Under the pieces are notes generated by a model that was not told the origin of the DNA, searched no databases, and saw nothing but the letters and a program-made list of their open reading frames with translations. A DNA stretch of 64,000 nt, taken from the NCBI RefSeq assembly GCF_016862795.1, contig NZ_BONQ01000108.1, positions 1 to 64,000 on the forward strand, given 5' to 3'. Below are positions 16,487 to 24,490 of the stretch, piece after piece; position 1 is the first letter of the stretch, and each line of letters starts with the position of its first letter. Both the position numbers and the translations under genes were made by a program. The stretch is from Dactylosporangium siamense. Its GTDB lineage: Bacteria; Actinomycetota; Actinomycetes; Mycobacteriales; Micromonosporaceae.

Positions 16487-17896
16487 TCAGGCCGGGGCGC
16501 CCGCCGGTTCGCGGTCGGCGGCGGCGGCCAGCGCGGCCGGGGAGCGCAGGACCAGGGCGGCCACTCCGATCGACACGGCCAGCAGCACCGCGCTCACCGT
16601 GAACGCCAGCCGGTATCCGGCCGTCAGCGCCACCGCCTCCGACGCGCCCGACGCGAGCCGCCCCGCGGTCCGTGACGCCGCGACCGTCGACAGCGCCGCC
16701 ACCCCCAGCGCCATCCCCAGCTGCTGCGTCGTGTTGAACAGGCCCGACGCCAGCCCAGCGTCGTCGGCCCGGGCGCCGGACATGCCCAGCCCGGTGATCG
16801 CCGGCAGCGCCAGCCCGCCGCCCGCGATGAGCAGCATCACCGGCAGCAGGTCCGGCACGAACCGGGCGTCCGCCGGCAGCCGGGTCAGCCACGCCATGGC
16901 GAGGACCAGCAGTGCCAGACCCGCGATCAGTGTGATCCGCTCGCCGAAGCGGGCGATCACCCGGGCCGACCCGAACAGGGACACCACCGCGATCGACAGG
17001 GCGGCGGGCAGCATCGCCAGGCCGGTCTGCAGGGCGGTGTAGTGCAGGACGCGCTGCATGTACAGGGCGACCAGGATCTGGAAGGAGAACATCGCGCCGA
17101 TCATCAGGATCTGCAGGACGTTGGCGCCGGCGACCTGGCGGGAGCGCAGGATGCGCAGCGGCATGAGCGGGGTGCGGGCGGTCGCCTGCCGGGCGAAGAA
17201 CCCGGCGAGGAGCAGGACCGCGGCGGACGCGAACAGCACCCGGCCGGCGGGCTGGACGACGGCGGCGATGCCGGTCATCAGTCCGGCGGTGACCAGGAAC
17301 GCGCCGAGCACGTCGGCGCCGGCGCGCGCGCCGAGGCCCTGGTCGGTGGGGACGAACCGCATGGCGAGCAGGGCCGCGACGCCGATCGGCAGGTTGATCA
17401 GGAAGATCCAGTGCCAGCTGAGCAGGTCGGTGAGGACACCGCCGAGGACCTGGCCGATGGAGGCGCCGGCGGCGCCGGTGAACGCGAACACCCCGAACGC
17501 CCTGGCCCGTTCGGCCGGGGCGGGGAAGAGGGTGACGATGATGCCGAGGCTGACGGCGCTGGACATGGCGCTGCCGGCGCCCTGCAGGAAGCGGGCCGCG
17601 ATCAGCATGGCCGGGCTGGTCGCGAGGCCGGCGAGGACGGACGCGGCGACGAAGACGACGGTGCCGGCGATAAGCAGCCGGCGCCGGCCGAGCAGGTCAC
17701 CGAGGCGCCCGGCGAGCAGGAGCAGGCTGCCGAACGCGATGAGGTACGCGTTGACGACCCAGGTCAGGCCGGACGGGGTGAAGCCGAGGTCGGACTGCAT
17801 GACGGGCATGGCGACGGTGACGATGCTGCCGTCCAGGATGGTCATCAGCATGCCGGTGGCGAGGACGGCGAGGGCCGCCCCACGGTTGGTGTCCAT
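16487..17896 (-). CDS. MFS multidrug efflux transporter, DHA2 (14-TMS) family
   Basis: A 469-residue transporter of the EmrB/QacA type. Helix 1 carries LDGSIVTVAMPVMQSDLG (motif D1), GRLGDLLGRRRLLIAG is motif A and GAAGASIGQVLGGVLTD is motif C of proton antiporters. Thirteen to fourteen hydrophobic segments fit DHA2. It probably exports a hydrophobic drug or own metabolite. TACGGT ends 6 nt before the ATG. It follows a MarR gene by 47 bp in the same direction, the usual regulator-pump arrangement. Confidence 0.9.
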   Translation of the reverse strand: MDTNRGAALAVLATGMLMTILDGSIVTVAMPVMQSDLGFTPSGLTWVVNAYLIAFGSLLLLAGRLGDLLGRRRLLIAGTVVFVAASVLAGLATSPAMLIAARFLQGAGSAMSSAVSLGIIVTLFPAPAERARAFGVFAFTGAAGASIGQVLGGVLTDLLSWHWIFLINLPIGVAALLAMRFVPTDQGLGARAGADVLGAFLVTAGLMTGIAAVVQPAGRVLFASAAVLLLAGFFARQATARTPLMPLRILRSRQVAGANVLQILMIGAMFSFQILVALYMQRVLHYTALQTGLAMLPAALSIAVVSLFGSARVIARFGERITLIAGLALLVLAMAWLTRLPADARFVPDLLPVMLLIAGGGLALPAITGLGMSGARADDAGLASGLFNTTQQLGMALGVAALSTVAASRTAGRLASGASEAVALTAGYRLAFTVSAVLLAVSIGVAALVLRSPAALAAAADREPAGAPA

Positions 17897-17943
17897 GGTC
17901 CGACCGTAGCAGATCGTCTGTTACGGAACCATCTAGTAGTGAT

Positions 17944-18423
17944 CTACAACGCGGTGGCCCTGGCCCGGCGCACGCCCGGCGCCTCAACAGGCGCGGCGAG
18001 ATGTCCCGCAGTGAGGGCGGTCAGCGCCCGCACGAGCACGTCACGCTCATCCGAAGGCAGCGAGTCCAGGGCGGCCGCGTGCACCCCGTCGGCGATCTCC
18101 TGACTGCGGGCCGCCATCTCCGCACCCAACGGGGTCACCGCGATGATCCGGGCCCGCCGGTCGGTGCTGGACGGGCGGCGCTGCGCGTAGCCGGCCTTCT
18201 CCAGGGCGTCGACGGTGACGACCATCGTGGTCTTGTCCATGCCGCCGATCTCGGCCAGCTGGATCTGGGTGCGCTCGGCGCCGACCGCGTGCACGAGCAC
18301 GCAGTGCATCCGCGTGGTCAGGCCGATCTCCGCGAGCGCCGCGGCCATCTGCGTGCGCAGGACGTGGCTGGTGTGGTCGAGCAGGAACGAGAGGTCAGGC
18401 TCGACCCGCGTCGGTGCGGTCAT
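17944..18423 (-). CDS. MarR-family regulator of the adjacent MFS pump
   Basis: A 159-residue winged-helix protein starting MTAPTRVEPDLSFLLDHTSH. The recognition region is IQLAEIGGMDKTTMVVTVDALEKAGY (split by a turn), and the wing is PSSTDRRARIIAVTPLG, characteristic of MarR. Such proteins repress efflux genes until they bind a phenolic or drug ligand. TACCCT lies 7 nt upstream of the ATG, so it is probably leaderless. Immediately downstream is the DHA2 pump, its likely target. Confidence 0.88.
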   Translation of the reverse strand: MTAPTRVEPDLSFLLDHTSHVLRTQMAAALAEIGLTTRMHCVLVHAVGAERTQIQLAEIGGMDKTTMVVTVDALEKAGYAQRRPSSTDRRARIIAVTPLGAEMAARSQEIADGVHAAALDSLPSDERDVLVRALTALTAGHLAAPVEAPGVRRARATAL

Positions 18424-18517
18424 GCCTTCGAGGGTATCAATGCACCTGGGAGCGGATGATCTGTCAGCAAACCGTCGGCGACGTTCCGGACGCCGGCGGT
18501 GGGCGTAGGGTGCGCGA

Positions 18518-20956
18518 GTGATCGCTGTGCGGTACCGCCTCGGCATCGATTTCGGCACCTCGAACACCGTCGCCGTCATCCACGAGGGCGACGGGCGCAC
18601 CCGGCCGGTGCTGTTCGACGGTTTCCCCCTGCTGCCGTCCTGCGTGTGCGCGGCCGCCGAGAAGCTGCTCGTCGGGCGGGAGGCGATGCACGCCGCCAGG
18701 GTCCGGCCCGAGCTGTTCGAACCGCACCCGAAGCGGCGCATCGACGACGGCACCGTCCTGCTCGGCGCGGCCGAGGTCCCCGTCAGCGAGCTCATCGCGG
18801 CCGTCCTCACCCAGGTCAGGGCGGAGACGGTGCGGACCATGGGCGGCGACCCGGAGACGGTGGTGCTCACGTATCCGGCCGCGTGGGGTCCCCGCCGCCG
18901 GGCCGTGCTGCTCGACGCGGCCCGCCTCGCCGGCCTCGGCACGCCGCAGCTGGTCCCCGAGCCGGTCGCCGCCGCCGGGTTCTTCGTCGCCGCGACCGGC
19001 GCCGCGGTGCCCGTCGGCAGCCGGGTCGTCGTCTACGACTTCGGCGCCGGCACGTTCGACGCGTCGGTCGTCACCCGCACCGCCACCGGCTGGGACGTCA
19101 TCGCCAGCGAAGGCCTCGACGACGCCGGCGGCCTGGACGTCGACACCGCGATCGTCGACTACCTCGGCACCGTCCACACCGCCACCCACCCGCAGGAGAT
19201 GCGGCGCCTCGTCCAGCCGCAGACCGTCGCCGACCGGCGCGCCAACCGCAACCTGTGGGAGGACGTCCGCACCGCGAAGGAGATCCTGTCCCGGTCCACG
19301 TCGACCTACATCCACGTGCCGCTCATCGAGCAGGACGCGCCGCTGGGCCGGGAGCAGCTGGAGCGCCTGGCCCGGCCGGTCGTCGACCGTACCGTCGCCC
19401 TGACCCGCACCGTGCTCACCTCCGCCGAGCCGACCCGCCCCCTGGCGGGGCTGTTCCTGGTCGGCGGGTCCAGCCGGATGCCGCTCGTCGCGACCCTGCT
19501 GCACCAGGCGACCGGGGTCGCCCCGACGGTCCTCGAGCAGCCCGAGCTGGTCGTCGCGGAGGGCAGCGCGCGGCCCCTGGCGACGACCGGAGCTCAGCCG
19601 GCAGCCGATGCGGCAGGTGTACGCCAACCCGCCGGCACCCCCCTCTGGCCCGCCACCGCACCCGCCTCGCCGGCGCCGGGCGTCACGCCCGTGTCCCCGG
19701 CCGCGGTCGGCAACGACCCCGGGGTCCGCGGCGTCGCATCGGTCCGGTCCTCCGCACCGTCCTCCCTGCCACCCTCCCTGCCACCGGAGCAGCCGCCGGC
19801 GCGGCTGCCGGCCCACCCGCCGGTGTCCGGCGGTGGCGTCTACGGCACGCCCGCCTCAGGGCCGCCCGCGGCGACGCCGCCGGCCGGGGCGCCGTCGTTC
19901 TCGATCCCGCCGGTGTCCGGCCGCCCCGCCGCGGGCCCGCCACCGCCCGGCACCGGCTGGGGCGCCGCCGGGCTGCCGGTCTCCGGCCCGCCCGACGCCG
20001 CCTGGTCCACGTCGTCGCCGCCCGCGTCGAACTGGCCCGACAACGCACCGAACTGGCCGGTCTCCCCCGCCGCCGGCGCCGCCGGCCCGACCAGCCCCGC
20101 GGCGGCCAGACCGGAGCAGGTCGCCGCGTTCGGCGCCGGGCCACCGCCCGCGACCGCCACCCCGCCGGCCACGACACCTGCCCCGGCAGCGCAGCCGGGT
20201 CCGACGCCGGCGCCGCCGGGTGCGGTCCGCAGGGCCCTGGTCACCGGCGCGATCGCGCTCGGCGCGCTGCTGCTGTTCGGGTTCCTCGGCCGCAAGGCCT
20301 ATGAGGGCGCATGGTCCCTGCCCTCCGAATTCACCTACTGGCACAGCTGGGTCGGCGAGGCCCGCACCTACCTGTACCCGGGTTTCGCGCTGTGGCTGGC
20401 ATACCTGTTCGCCGCGCCGGCCGGCAAGACCGTCGCCCGCACCGTCACCTGGGCCGTGGTGCTCATTCCCGCGATCATCATCGCGCAGGAGGTCGGCATC
20501 GTCGTCGCGTACGTCAGCGGAAACGTCGGCGTCTACGTCCTGCTCGTCATCGCGTTGATCGTCGCGGTGATCCTGCTCGCGGCCCGGCGCCGGCTCGACG
20601 GCAGCGAGGTGCAGCCGGTGTTCGGCCGCGCCGACGCCGGCGGGCTGCTGCTCGCGGTGCTCATCGCGATCCTCGCCGACGCGCCCGAGTACCGGTACGC
20701 GATCGAGAGCATGCGCGCCGGCGACATCGGCCTCGCCGACGCCCTGAAGATCACCGAGGTGCCGGCGCTGCACTGGTTCGTGTTCGGGCCGTCGGTGACG
20801 TTCGCCATCGCCGCACTCGGCGCCGCGACGGGCCGGCTCGCCGCGCTGACCGCCCCGGCCGTCACCCGCTGGCTGCCCCGCATCGCCGCCGTCGCCCTGC
20901 TCCTCGGCGCGCTCGTCGCCGTGTCCCGCGTCGGCACCGGCCTGTTCGACTGGTGA
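18518..20956 (+). CDS. Membrane-anchored Hsp70-like ATPase with Pro-rich linker
   Basis: An 812-residue protein. Residues 1-355 are an Hsp70/actin-fold ATPase: phosphate 1 YRLGIDFGTSNTVAVIHEG, phosphate 2 VVVYDFGAGTFDASVV, adenosine loop GLFLVGGSSRMP. There is no substrate-binding domain. Instead residues 360-566 are a Pro/Ala/Gly-rich disordered linker, and residues 570-812 hold about seven hydrophobic helices (for example ALVTGAIALGALLLFGFLG and YVLLVIALIVAVILLAA). The ATPase would face the cytosol. Function unknown: perhaps an envelope stress or assembly motor. TAGGGT sits 6 nt before the GTG. The gene converges on the LPVTG protein with a 3-bp gap. Confidence 0.82.
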   Translation: MIAVRYRLGIDFGTSNTVAVIHEGDGRTRPVLFDGFPLLPSCVCAAAEKLLVGREAMHAARVRPELFEPHPKRRIDDGTVLLGAAEVPVSELIAAVLTQVRAETVRTMGGDPETVVLTYPAAWGPRRRAVLLDAARLAGLGTPQLVPEPVAAAGFFVAATGAAVPVGSRVVVYDFGAGTFDASVVTRTATGWDVIASEGLDDAGGLDVDTAIVDYLGTVHTATHPQEMRRLVQPQTVADRRANRNLWEDVRTAKEILSRSTSTYIHVPLIEQDAPLGREQLERLARPVVDRTVALTRTVLTSAEPTRPLAGLFLVGGSSRMPLVATLLHQATGVAPTVLEQPELVVAEGSARPLATTGAQPAADAAGVRQPAGTPLWPATAPASPAPGVTPVSPAAVGNDPGVRGVASVRSSAPSSLPPSLPPEQPPARLPAHPPVSGGGVYGTPASGPPAATPPAGAPSFSIPPVSGRPAAGPPPPGTGWGAAGLPVSGPPDAAWSTSSPPASNWPDNAPNWPVSPAAGAAGPTSPAAARPEQVAAFGAGPPPATATPPATTPAPAAQPGPTPAPPGAVRRALVTGAIALGALLLFGFLGRKAYEGAWSLPSEFTYWHSWVGEARTYLYPGFALWLAYLFAAPAGKTVARTVTWAVVLIPAIIIAQEVGIVVAYVSGNVGVYVLLVIALIVAVILLAARRRLDGSEVQPVFGRADAGGLLLAVLIAILADAPEYRYAIESMRAGDIGLADALKITEVPALHWFVFGPSVTFAIAALGAATGRLAALTAPAVTRWLPRIAAVALLLGALVAVSRVGTGLFDW

Positions 20957-20959
20957 GCC

Positions 20960-23560
20960 TCACGCCGTGGCGTGCCGCGCCCGGTACGTCCACCGGTACA
21001 CCCACCGGCCCCGCCGGGGCTGCCAGCCGCGCCGGCCGAGCAGCGCCAGGACGGTGCCGATCACGACCGCCCAGGTGCCCAGCGCCGCGACCGGGCCGAC
21101 CGGCCCGCCGGTCACCGGCAGCATCGCCGCCGCCTGCGACACGGCGACCGGCACGCTCAGGAACCGCACCGTGTTGTCGGCGGCCAGTCCCGCCGCGAGC
21201 AGCGTGTGCCCGCCCCCGTCGAGGTCCCCGGGGACCACGACCAGCAGGCTGAACCTGCCGTCGGCGCCGGTGAACGCGGTGCCGAGCGGCCGCGGCGTCG
21301 AGTACACCACCACCTCCACGGACGTGCCCGGCTTGTAGCCGCCGCCGTGCAGGGTGATCGCCGCCCCGGAGACGGTGGCCCCGCCGGCGGTGTTGTGCAG
21401 GCCGCCGGCCGTGGGCGCGGTGGCCGGGACGGTGACGGGCACCGGGTCCCGCAGCACGGTCAGCGTGGCGGTGACGTCGGGCGCGGCCGCGAACCGGCGG
21501 TCGCCGTCCTGCCGGGCGACCAGCGCGCACGCGCCGGCGGCCAGGAGCGTCACGGTCGCGCCGTCGACGGCGCAGATCCCGGCCGAGGCGGTCGTGACGG
21601 TGACCGGCAGCCCGGACGTGGCGGTCGCGGTGAGGGTGACCGGCCCGTCGGACACCGCGGCCGGCGGCGGCACGGCGAGTGTGACCGTCTGCACCGCCGG
21701 GGCGATCCGGACCGTGCGGGTGACCCGCGGTGCCGGCGCCCACTGCGGGTTGCCCGGCTGGTCGGCGCGGACGATGCAGGTGCCCGCGGCGATCGGGGTG
21801 ATGACGGACCCGTCGACGGTGCACACCCGCCGGCTGCCGCTGCTGAGGACCACGGGCAGGAACGACGACGCGGCCGGCGCGACGGTGAGCGGCCCGTCGG
21901 TGTAGGAACGGCCGGCCGGCGGCGGGAACGCGATGCGCTGCCAGCCCCGCGTGACCGTGAATGTCTGCGTGACCGGCGGCGCAGCGGTGGCGGCGGGCTG
22001 GGACGCGGTGACCGTGCACCGCCCCGGGGTCCGCAGCGTGACGACGGACCCGGCGACCGTGCACACCTGTGGGGTGCTGCCGGCGAATGCCACCCGCGGC
22101 CCGGCCGTCGCGGTCGCGGCCAGCCGCACCGGCCCGTCGGTCAGCGCCGTGTCCGGGACCGCGGCGAACGTGATCGTGGCGGCGTCGCCGGTGACGGTGA
22201 ACGTGCCGTCGACCCGGGCCGCGGGTTCCCAGCCGGCGGACCCGGACTGGTCGGCGTGCACGGTGCAGGTGCCGGTCCGCACCAGGGTGACGGCGGCACC
22301 GGCGACCGCGCACACGGCGGGGGTCGCGGCGGTGAACGTGACCGGCAGCCCGGAGGTCGCGGTGGCGGTGAGGGTGACCGTGCGGGCGCCGGCCGCCGTC
22401 GCCGGTGGCGGCGTGAACGCGATGTGCTGCGCGCCCCGCCCGACGGTGAAGCGGACCTCGACGTCGGGTGCCGCGGCCCACGAAGCGGTGCCGGGCCGCC
22501 GTGCGACCAGCACGCAGGTGCCGGTGGCGTGCAGGGTCACGGAGCCACCGGTGACGGTGCACACCGCAGGGTCGGTGCTGGTGACCGCGACCGGCAGCCC
22601 GCTGTCGGCGCTCGGCGCGATCGCCACGGTCCCGGCGGCGAGCGGCACGGGCCCCGGTGCGGGGAACGTGATCGTCTGCCGGCCGCGGCCGACGGCGAAC
22701 GCCCGCTCGACGCGGGGTGCGGCCGCGTATCGGCCGTTGCCGCGCTGGTCGGCGCGTAGCCGGCAGGTGCCGGCGCCGACGAGGGTGACCCGCCGTTTCG
22801 CGACGGTGCACACGTGGCGGTCGGCGCTGGTGACCGTGACCGCCAGCCCGGAGGTGGCCCTCGCCTCGATGCGGACGGTGCCGGTGGTCATCGTCGTGTC
22901 GCCCGGTCGGGCGAACGTGATCGTCTGCGGGGACCTGGCGACCTGGAAGGAGTCGTCGGCGCGGGGCGCGGCCTCGAACGTCTCGTCGCCGTGCTGGTCG
23001 GCGTGCAGGGTGCAGGTGCCGCCGGCGACGAGGGTGACCGTGCGGCCCTTGACCTTGCAGACGCGGGGGGTGCCGCTGGTCCAGGTGACGGGCAGGCCGG
23101 ACGTGGCGGCCGCGGTCACCTGGACGGTCCCGGCGGTGACCGGCGTGTCCGGGGTCGGCTGCCAGGCGATCGTCTGGGCCCGGCCGAGGACGGCGAACGT
23201 GTCGCTGGCCGGGTCGGCGGCGGCGAAGGACCCGTTGCCCGGCTGGGTGGCGCGGACCGTGCAGCGGCCGTGCCGGTGCAGGGTGACCGTGTCGCCGTCG
23301 ACGGTGCACACGTCGCCGCTGGTGCTGGTGTACTGCACGGGCAGGCCGGACGTGGCGACCGCGGCGACGGACACGGTGCCGGCGGTCAACGGCGTGTCGG
23401 GCGTGTCGGTCCAGGTGATGTGCTGCTGGGCGAGCGCCGGCTCAGCCGCCGCGGAGAGCGGCATGGAGACCGTCCCGCCGATCGCTGCCAGCACCGCCGC
23501 AGCCGCCGCCGAAACAGTGCTCACCGGCCCACGTCTCAGCCGCACGCCGAACGCCGCCAT
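20960..23560 (-). CDS. Secreted eight-repeat Ig-like protein with LPVTG sorting signal
   Basis: An 866-residue surface protein. A signal peptide occupies residues 1-45 (basic start, then VSTVSAAAAAVLAAIGG). Eight repeats of about 80-90 residues follow; each has a TSGLPV-like strand, then (V/I)C-x-V-x-G, then a second Cys in TC(T/V/R/I) and A(D/R/T)Q. The paired cysteines probably form one disulphide per repeat. Residues about 745-800 form a further beta domain (ITLHGGGYKPGTSVEVVVYS). The C-terminus has LPVTGG, a hydrophobic helix and an Arg-rich tail, the class of sortase anchors. It probably acts in adhesion or as an envelope stalk. GGGGGAG precedes the ATG. Confidence 0.85.
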   Translation of the reverse strand: MAAFGVRLRRGPVSTVSAAAAAVLAAIGGTVSMPLSAAAEPALAQQHITWTDTPDTPLTAGTVSVAAVATSGLPVQYTSTSGDVCTVDGDTVTLHRHGRCTVRATQPGNGSFAAADPASDTFAVLGRAQTIAWQPTPDTPVTAGTVQVTAAATSGLPVTWTSGTPRVCKVKGRTVTLVAGGTCTLHADQHGDETFEAAPRADDSFQVARSPQTITFARPGDTTMTTGTVRIEARATSGLAVTVTSADRHVCTVAKRRVTLVGAGTCRLRADQRGNGRYAAAPRVERAFAVGRGRQTITFPAPGPVPLAAGTVAIAPSADSGLPVAVTSTDPAVCTVTGGSVTLHATGTCVLVARRPGTASWAAAPDVEVRFTVGRGAQHIAFTPPPATAAGARTVTLTATATSGLPVTFTAATPAVCAVAGAAVTLVRTGTCTVHADQSGSAGWEPAARVDGTFTVTGDAATITFAAVPDTALTDGPVRLAATATAGPRVAFAGSTPQVCTVAGSVVTLRTPGRCTVTASQPAATAAPPVTQTFTVTRGWQRIAFPPPAGRSYTDGPLTVAPAASSFLPVVLSSGSRRVCTVDGSVITPIAAGTCIVRADQPGNPQWAPAPRVTRTVRIAPAVQTVTLAVPPPAAVSDGPVTLTATATSGLPVTVTTASAGICAVDGATVTLLAAGACALVARQDGDRRFAAAPDVTATLTVLRDPVPVTVPATAPTAGGLHNTAGGATVSGAAITLHGGGYKPGTSVEVVVYSTPRPLGTAFTGADGRFSLLVVVPGDLDGGGHTLLAAGLAADNTVRFLSVPVAVSQAAAMLPVTGGPVGPVAALGTWAVVIGTVLALLGRRGWQPRRGRWVYRWTYRARHATA

Positions 23561-23664
23561 CGCGGTCTCCCCCGTCCGATCTCCGGTCAGAGGGCGGCGG
23601 CTCGACTACCCGCCGCCCCGCAGTCGAAGACCGTAACGGAGAGTCATCGCACGGATACGCGGAA

Positions 23665-24471
23665 TCAGGGGGACTGCTCCTGAAGGAACGGCAGCAGCAC
23701 CGTGTTGAACGCGTCGGGCTGTTCCAGGTTGATCATGTGGCCGGCGCCGGGGATCTCGACCCGCCGCGCGCCCGGAACGTCCCGCACCGCGCGCTGCGTG
23801 ACGTCGACGATGTCGCTGGAGTCGGTGTCGCCGATGACCAGCAGCGTCGGCGCCGTGACCTCGCCGAGCCGGTGGAGGGCGTCGCGTTCCAGCATCCGGC
23901 CCTGCGCGGTGGCGTGCCGGGTCGCGTTGTTGGCGGCCATGTCCGCGCACCGCACCCGCACCGACGCGGCCACGTCCTCCGGCCTGCGGTGCGGCCCGTC
24001 GACCCAGGCGCGCAGGAACGCCTCGACGAACGCGGCCGTGTCCCGCTCCTGCGCGGCGCGGCCCATCTCCTGGTAGCGGTCGAGGACGTACGGGTCGGTG
24101 AACGTCATCCCGCTGATCCCGGTCGCCGCCGCGCACAGCGCCCACACCCGCTGCGGCCGGCTGACGGCGAAGTCGAACGCGATCCGCCCGCCCATGGACA
24201 GCCCGACCAGCGCGACCCGGTCGACGCCGAGGGTGTCCAGGACGGCGGCGAGGTCGTCGTCATGGCGGAAGTCGCCGGTGGCGGTGCTGGACCGCCCGTG
24301 CGAGCGCACGTCGAGGCGGATCACCCGGTGCGTGGCGGCGAGCAGCTCGAACTGGTCGTCCCACATCCGGCAGTCGAGCAGCCCGCCGTGCAACAGCACC
24401 ACGGCGGGCCCGTCCCCGACGGCCTCGTAGTAGAGCGATCCGTCAGATACTTCGATGTGTCCGGTCCCCAT
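23665..24471 (-). CDS. Alpha/beta hydrolase
   Basis: A 268-residue alpha/beta-hydrolase. The oxyanion region is VVLLHGGLLDCRMWDDQ, the nucleophile elbow is VALVGLSMGGRIAFDF (Ser about 97), the acid is in LLVIGDTDSSDIVD and the His in IPGAGHMINLEQP. No signal peptide. Substrate unknown; similarity to lactonase/esterase and 3-oxoadipate enol-lactonase types is general. TAAGGT lies 6 nt before the ATG, so it is likely leaderless. It lies directly downstream of the beta-oxidation genes but with its own promoter. Confidence 0.85.
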   Translation of the reverse strand: MGTGHIEVSDGSLYYEAVGDGPAVVLLHGGLLDCRMWDDQFELLAATHRVIRLDVRSHGRSSTATGDFRHDDDLAAVLDTLGVDRVALVGLSMGGRIAFDFAVSRPQRVWALCAAATGISGMTFTDPYVLDRYQEMGRAAQERDTAAFVEAFLRAWVDGPHRRPEDVAASVRVRCADMAANNATRHATAQGRMLERDALHRLGEVTAPTLLVIGDTDSSDIVDVTQRAVRDVPGARRVEIPGAGHMINLEQPDAFNTVLLPFLQEQSP

Positions 24472-24490
24472 GACCCGACCTTACGGCGGA

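Noticed and set aside
18464-19816. 450-residue open frame on the minus strand
   Set aside because: It lies opposite the Hsp70 ATPase domain and reads as Gly/Arg/Asp-rich sequence without a motif; a shadow of GC-rich coding DNA.
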